Below are positions 60,386-64,000 of a stretch of 64,000 nucleotides of DNA, piece after piece (the stretch's first letter is position 1; every line of letters begins with the position of its first letter). Under the pieces are notes generated by a model that searched no databases, was not told where the DNA came from, and was given only the letters and a program-made list of their open reading frames with translations. The stretch is taken from NCBI RefSeq assembly GCF_014839805.1, contig NC_051140.1, forward strand, positions 13,847,826 to 13,911,825, given 5' to 3'. This stretch comes from Manduca sexta. Its lineage: Eukaryota > Arthropoda > Insecta > Lepidoptera > Sphingidae. The position numbers and the translations under genes are program-made.

Positions 60386-60493
60386 GTAAGGACATCATGG
60401 AGAAAGTTGAAACTGCGTTGGATGTATTATCGCGAGCCGCAACAATGGTGCAGCCTTCTCCAGCATACCCAGCCAGCGATTCAGACAGTTTTG
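60386..60493 (+). CDS. Start exon of an unidentified downstream gene
   Basis: Acceptor ATTTTTCTAG and donor TTTG|GTAAAT bound an exon with ATG at 60397 and 32 codons, MEKVETALDVLSRAATMVQP then SPAYPASDSDSF, leaving one base. The frame is also open before the ATG (K-D-I), so an earlier start is possible. The helix plus Ser/Asp-rich region suggests a regulatory or nuclear protein, but I do not recognise the family. The rest lies to the right, largely outside the window. Confidence 0.6.
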
Positions 60494-62859
60494 GTAAATA
60501 GAATTGACATATACATTTTACATATAAGGCACACATGACTGGGGAAACGAAGAACTTTCGTCGTTCCAAACCAATAAGAAACATAATTGCCTGACGGGTC
60601 ATCACTCATCTATCGTTGCTGAGCTATGAGCATTATGAGACTTAACGTCTAAATATGTCTCAAGGGACGACGCGCAATGCAGGGTCGCACAGACCGCAGT
60701 ACATTGTAATTCAAAGCCCTGGGCGGTGTTACTTCTGTTTATGGGCAGGTGTATTTCGTGCCACTAGGCTTGCGGCCTACTCGTCTTGTTATTTATGCAC
60801 AAAAAATATAATGAATAGAAATGAATTCTTGACCACGAGCTATCTTTCTTGCCTTATGCTGCGCTTAGTTTCAACAAACACAAAATATATTTGAGCTGCA
60901 AAAATTTAAAGACAAAATTATTAATTATATCAGCTACTATCAAATAGTTTTTTGTAACACACAGCATACGTGATTTAAGGACATGTAAGTATGTATTATA
61001 GTATGCACATAAAACATCAATTACAAATTGCAGTAAAATGGCCAGTATCTGCATTCCTTACATAAAAGTGGTATAGGCACTTTAGGTGAAAACTCCACAC
61101 ACCTACCAAGTTATAAATACAAACATCTTTGTTCATATTACTTTTCTCCGTGTATGCAGGAGGAATTTGTTTGTTATAAATAAAAAAAATACTTTAAATA
61201 TATTTTTAACTTGCCTACAATCAGTAAAAACCCCAACATTTTTATCTAGACCCCTGTAGTCTATGGTATACAACCAAAAAGATCATTATTTTTGAAACAA
61301 GTTTTAAAAAACAAGTAGAATTCCTATTTGTTTTTTTAAATAAAACAAATTTTCGAATATCGTCATTAAAACGAGTAAATTACATTCGATTAACATTTAT
61401 TAAATTTGTATAAATACAACTCATATCGATAAGCGACAGTCGAATAATATGGACTACCGATAGAGGCAAGATGGCACGCGGCCTTGTAGGCGGGTCGCAT
61501 TCCAGATTCCAGCTGACATTGTTCAATAGACGACAACAAGAATGTCGCGTGCTTATAAGAAAAGGAATCTATATTAACTCTCATACAATATTTTTATACT
61601 CTTGAAATAGCACGGTCATCAATTGCTAATATTTTATGTAACGCTGACATTTTTATGATTTACTCTCTGTACGTGTACTCGGTATTCTACTACATGAATA
61701 TTAATCACTGGTTTCATTAGAACGAGGTCTTCACGCGAAGTATCGCAATGATTGTTCGGCACTCAGACTTCTTACGAAGGACTTTATTGTTGATTATATC
61801 AAAACAGATAGCAATAAAAGGCTCCATTGATGATTAAGCCTTGTTTCATCGTCACGACGATGGCCGGAATGTAACCGTTACACTGATTATTTAAAGATAT
61901 TTTGTTCATAACTGGTCCGACCGACACGTCCGGGTATAGAATAATTCAGAAATGGCCGTTTAAATATAGTTATTAAAATGAATCTGTTGGGTGATCAATC
62001 AACACTTTCACTCCTGAGAATAACTTGACAATGAAGTTAAAGTTCCTTGAGAAAGCAGTGGTTTATGAAAGGAAACCACGAGAATGTACCTAGGCAACGT
62101 GAAACGCGTCCCGCGCGAATTTCGCCGACCCACAATCATGGAATCCATCCGGCTCGCATCCCTCTATCAACATTTTCAAATATATTTTTCAACAGAAATT
62201 GCAAATGATATAAACAAACTGAACTGAGATATAAACTAATTCTACTTAAATAATTTGAGGAAATTTCTTACCCTACCAAAGATCCCCCGAGACACACCAG
62301 TTTTAGATAAAATTTGTTCAGCTTAGAATGTTTTTGACATAGCTGATCATTTATGTGCCATAATTAAAAACAAAATCTATTATCCAAATATTCGTTTACA
62401 CTGTTTGCAAGTAATCGGAAAATATTCCAAGCACAGCATTTTAGATTGCCAAACTTAAAAAAATATAATACTTTATTTTTCTAATTCGTGCGAGTTGCTG
62501 CACATTTCAAAGTACATTTATAATATATAATATTCTTAATTGCCTGACATTAAAAAAACGACATTAAATAGGTATCTAAGTAGTTATTTTATCTGCTACA
62601 ACTAATCATAATATTAGCAATAAAAAAAACTCAGACAAAAGATAGCATCGTACATAAATCAACAATTAAGATATAATCGCTGGCTACAAAGAATGTTATT
62701 AATGGCACTGGAACAAAAAGTAATAAGTGAGTAACATTGTTAACCGTATGTACCTAGTATTATCAACCTAATCAAAATACGGTCACGCAATTAAAGTACT
62801 CTTCTTTATTGAATGTTTACAAACAATGGTCGGATCGTGAATAATTATGCAACTCGATG
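60494..62859. other. Intron of the downstream gene
   Basis: AT-rich; ORFs at 60655-60894, 60854-61054 and 61390-61584 have no motifs. Confidence 0.5.
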
Positions 62860-62990
62860 ACAGCGGTGTAGTCGCAAGCTGCATTTCTGCGCTCACTTTC
62901 ATTGCGGTGCGTGCGTTGCGGCCGCGGTCCGCGCCGCCGCGCCGTTGAGCGCATGCGCGAACTCATGCGCCCGCCCGCGGATCAACCACT
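62860..62990. promoter_or_regulatory. CpG island with NRF1/ewg-like site
   Basis: A CpG-dense block (GCGGCCGCGGTCCGCGCCGC) contains GCGCATGCGC at 62949-62958, the palindromic NRF1 core (erect wing in flies), and a second partial site, CATGCGC, ~16 bases on. Such islands often mark promoters. Confidence 0.45.
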
Positions 62991-63940
62991 AGAGAAAGCG
63001 TTCAGGAATTTGGTCGTACCATGTTCACGACACTGACCGACAAATTCAACTATGTTTTTATACAAAGGTGGCTCGTGTTTGAACACACCTCGGCTAAATT
63101 TTTTTAAGTCTGTGTATTTCTGTCTTGAGATTAAACAACTATTGGTGTAACTATTGCCTCAGTTCACGGTGGATAGGCTGGATTTAATATGTAGGTACCT
63201 CGTTGTTTTGAGGAATCCAGATATGTAGTAAAGCCATGCCTTATTGATGGAGTTGTTTACAAATCCTTATATTGCATTCCTTTAAACGTGTTGGAACGTA
63301 ACTCGGTGCGTTCATCTTTATTATTATCACACCAATTGTGGGCATCAAAGTCGTCCATATTTATAAATAACACGTTATCCTGATAAACGGCCAAATTGAA
63401 ATGTCTGAGACGGTGCGGTCTTCAGTTGGGCTATCAATTTATCATATCAATCACGCATAACTTAGTATGTAGTCGTTTTACAGCTCTCTAGAAATGCAAT
63501 AGTTGGCATGCTGCATGAGGCATCGAATTGAAATGAATTTTATTACGAAAGATATTGGAGTGAATGTGGCGTGTACGTGTTGATATCCGGAACGCAGAGG
63601 CGGCATGTTACGGTTTCGAAAAGAATGCTGAATGTAGGTTGCGTTGCGGACTACAGTTACCAGCATTCTTAGGACGATATGCAATCGCTGATCACTATTG
63701 TTGTCAGTACGTACAAATATTATTTTCAGAGTCATAAATTAAAAATTTAGGCCAAACGCTTCTACGTCAAATAACATACAGTCGAGTAGTAAAGAGCTAT
63801 TTAAAATCACAACGTCTTAGGTGATGTACACAAAAATGATGGCAATTACGAAAGCTCATGGAATTCCAACACTAGTTACCTGTTACGAGGAATGTGTTTA
63901 CAATAACAGTCAACAGCACGAGCTAAAAGAATCATAGTGT
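62991..63940. other. AT-rich, nothing recognised
   Basis: No coding frame with a recognisable motif; the minus ORF 63478-63735 looks random. Confidence 0.5.
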
Positions 63941-63962
63941 CGATAATGTCATTATTTAGAGT

Positions 63963-64000
63963 AGAATTTCTAATGGCAGCGGATTCCATTTCGTTGGCAG
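63963..64000 (+). CDS. Possible exon cut by the window edge
   Basis: After TTATTTAGAG an open frame reads VEFLMAADSISLA to the edge and is in phase with the exon ending at 60493. The acceptor is weak and only 13 codons are visible. Confidence 0.2.

Overview
The window reads as lepidopteran (moth or butterfly) nuclear DNA. It is AT-rich with long introns. It carries Helitrons with an A|T target and a CTAG-T end, tRNA-derived SINEs, palindromic MITE-like elements and an R1-like non-LTR repeat pair. Genes were recognised by chaining open reading frames through GT/AG splice sites and checking phase; no database was consulted, so family names rest on visible motifs.

Left part (1 to about 11.4 kb): no convincing gene, mainly repeats. 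It holds the 3' part of a Helitron with four ~122-bp tandem units, a complete ~1-kb Helitron, a 253-bp Helitron, two MITE-like palindromes, a LINE 3' end and a SINE with a perfect 12-bp target duplication.

Centre (11.4 to 50.3 kb, + strand): one large gene, or two adjacent ones, dominates. Exons 1-7 encode an F-BAR domain (its first part lies outside the window) and a coiled coil. Exons 8-18 encode a linker, a complete C1 zinc finger and two SH3 domains, the layout of the Stac family. If joined, the product would be F-BAR/C1/SH3/SH3, like fungal Bzz1. The linker between C1 and SH3 is a dense splicing hub: phase-1 exons whose lengths are multiples of three, two terminal exons with their own poly(A) signals, and candidate microexons. 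Exon 7 has an apparent one-base frame break. The ~8.7-kb intron between the F-BAR and Stac halves holds a decayed copy of a dispersed repeat protein and a nested 265-codon gene with an RVSF motif and a BESS-like C-terminus. Other introns hold SINEs, MITEs, the R1-like pair and a perfect 179-bp tandem duplication.

Right part (54.9 to 64 kb): a candidate 5' end of a second + strand gene, with a non-coding first exon ending at 55347 and a 32-codon start exon at 60397, its continuation leaving the window. CpG-rich islands near 55.7, 59.9 and 62.9 kb, the last with an NRF1/ewg-like palindrome, may be promoters.

The strongest points for a second look are the combined F-BAR/C1/SH3/SH3 layout, the splicing hub, the stop codon embedded in a splice donor in the second SH3 exon, and the exon 7 frame break.
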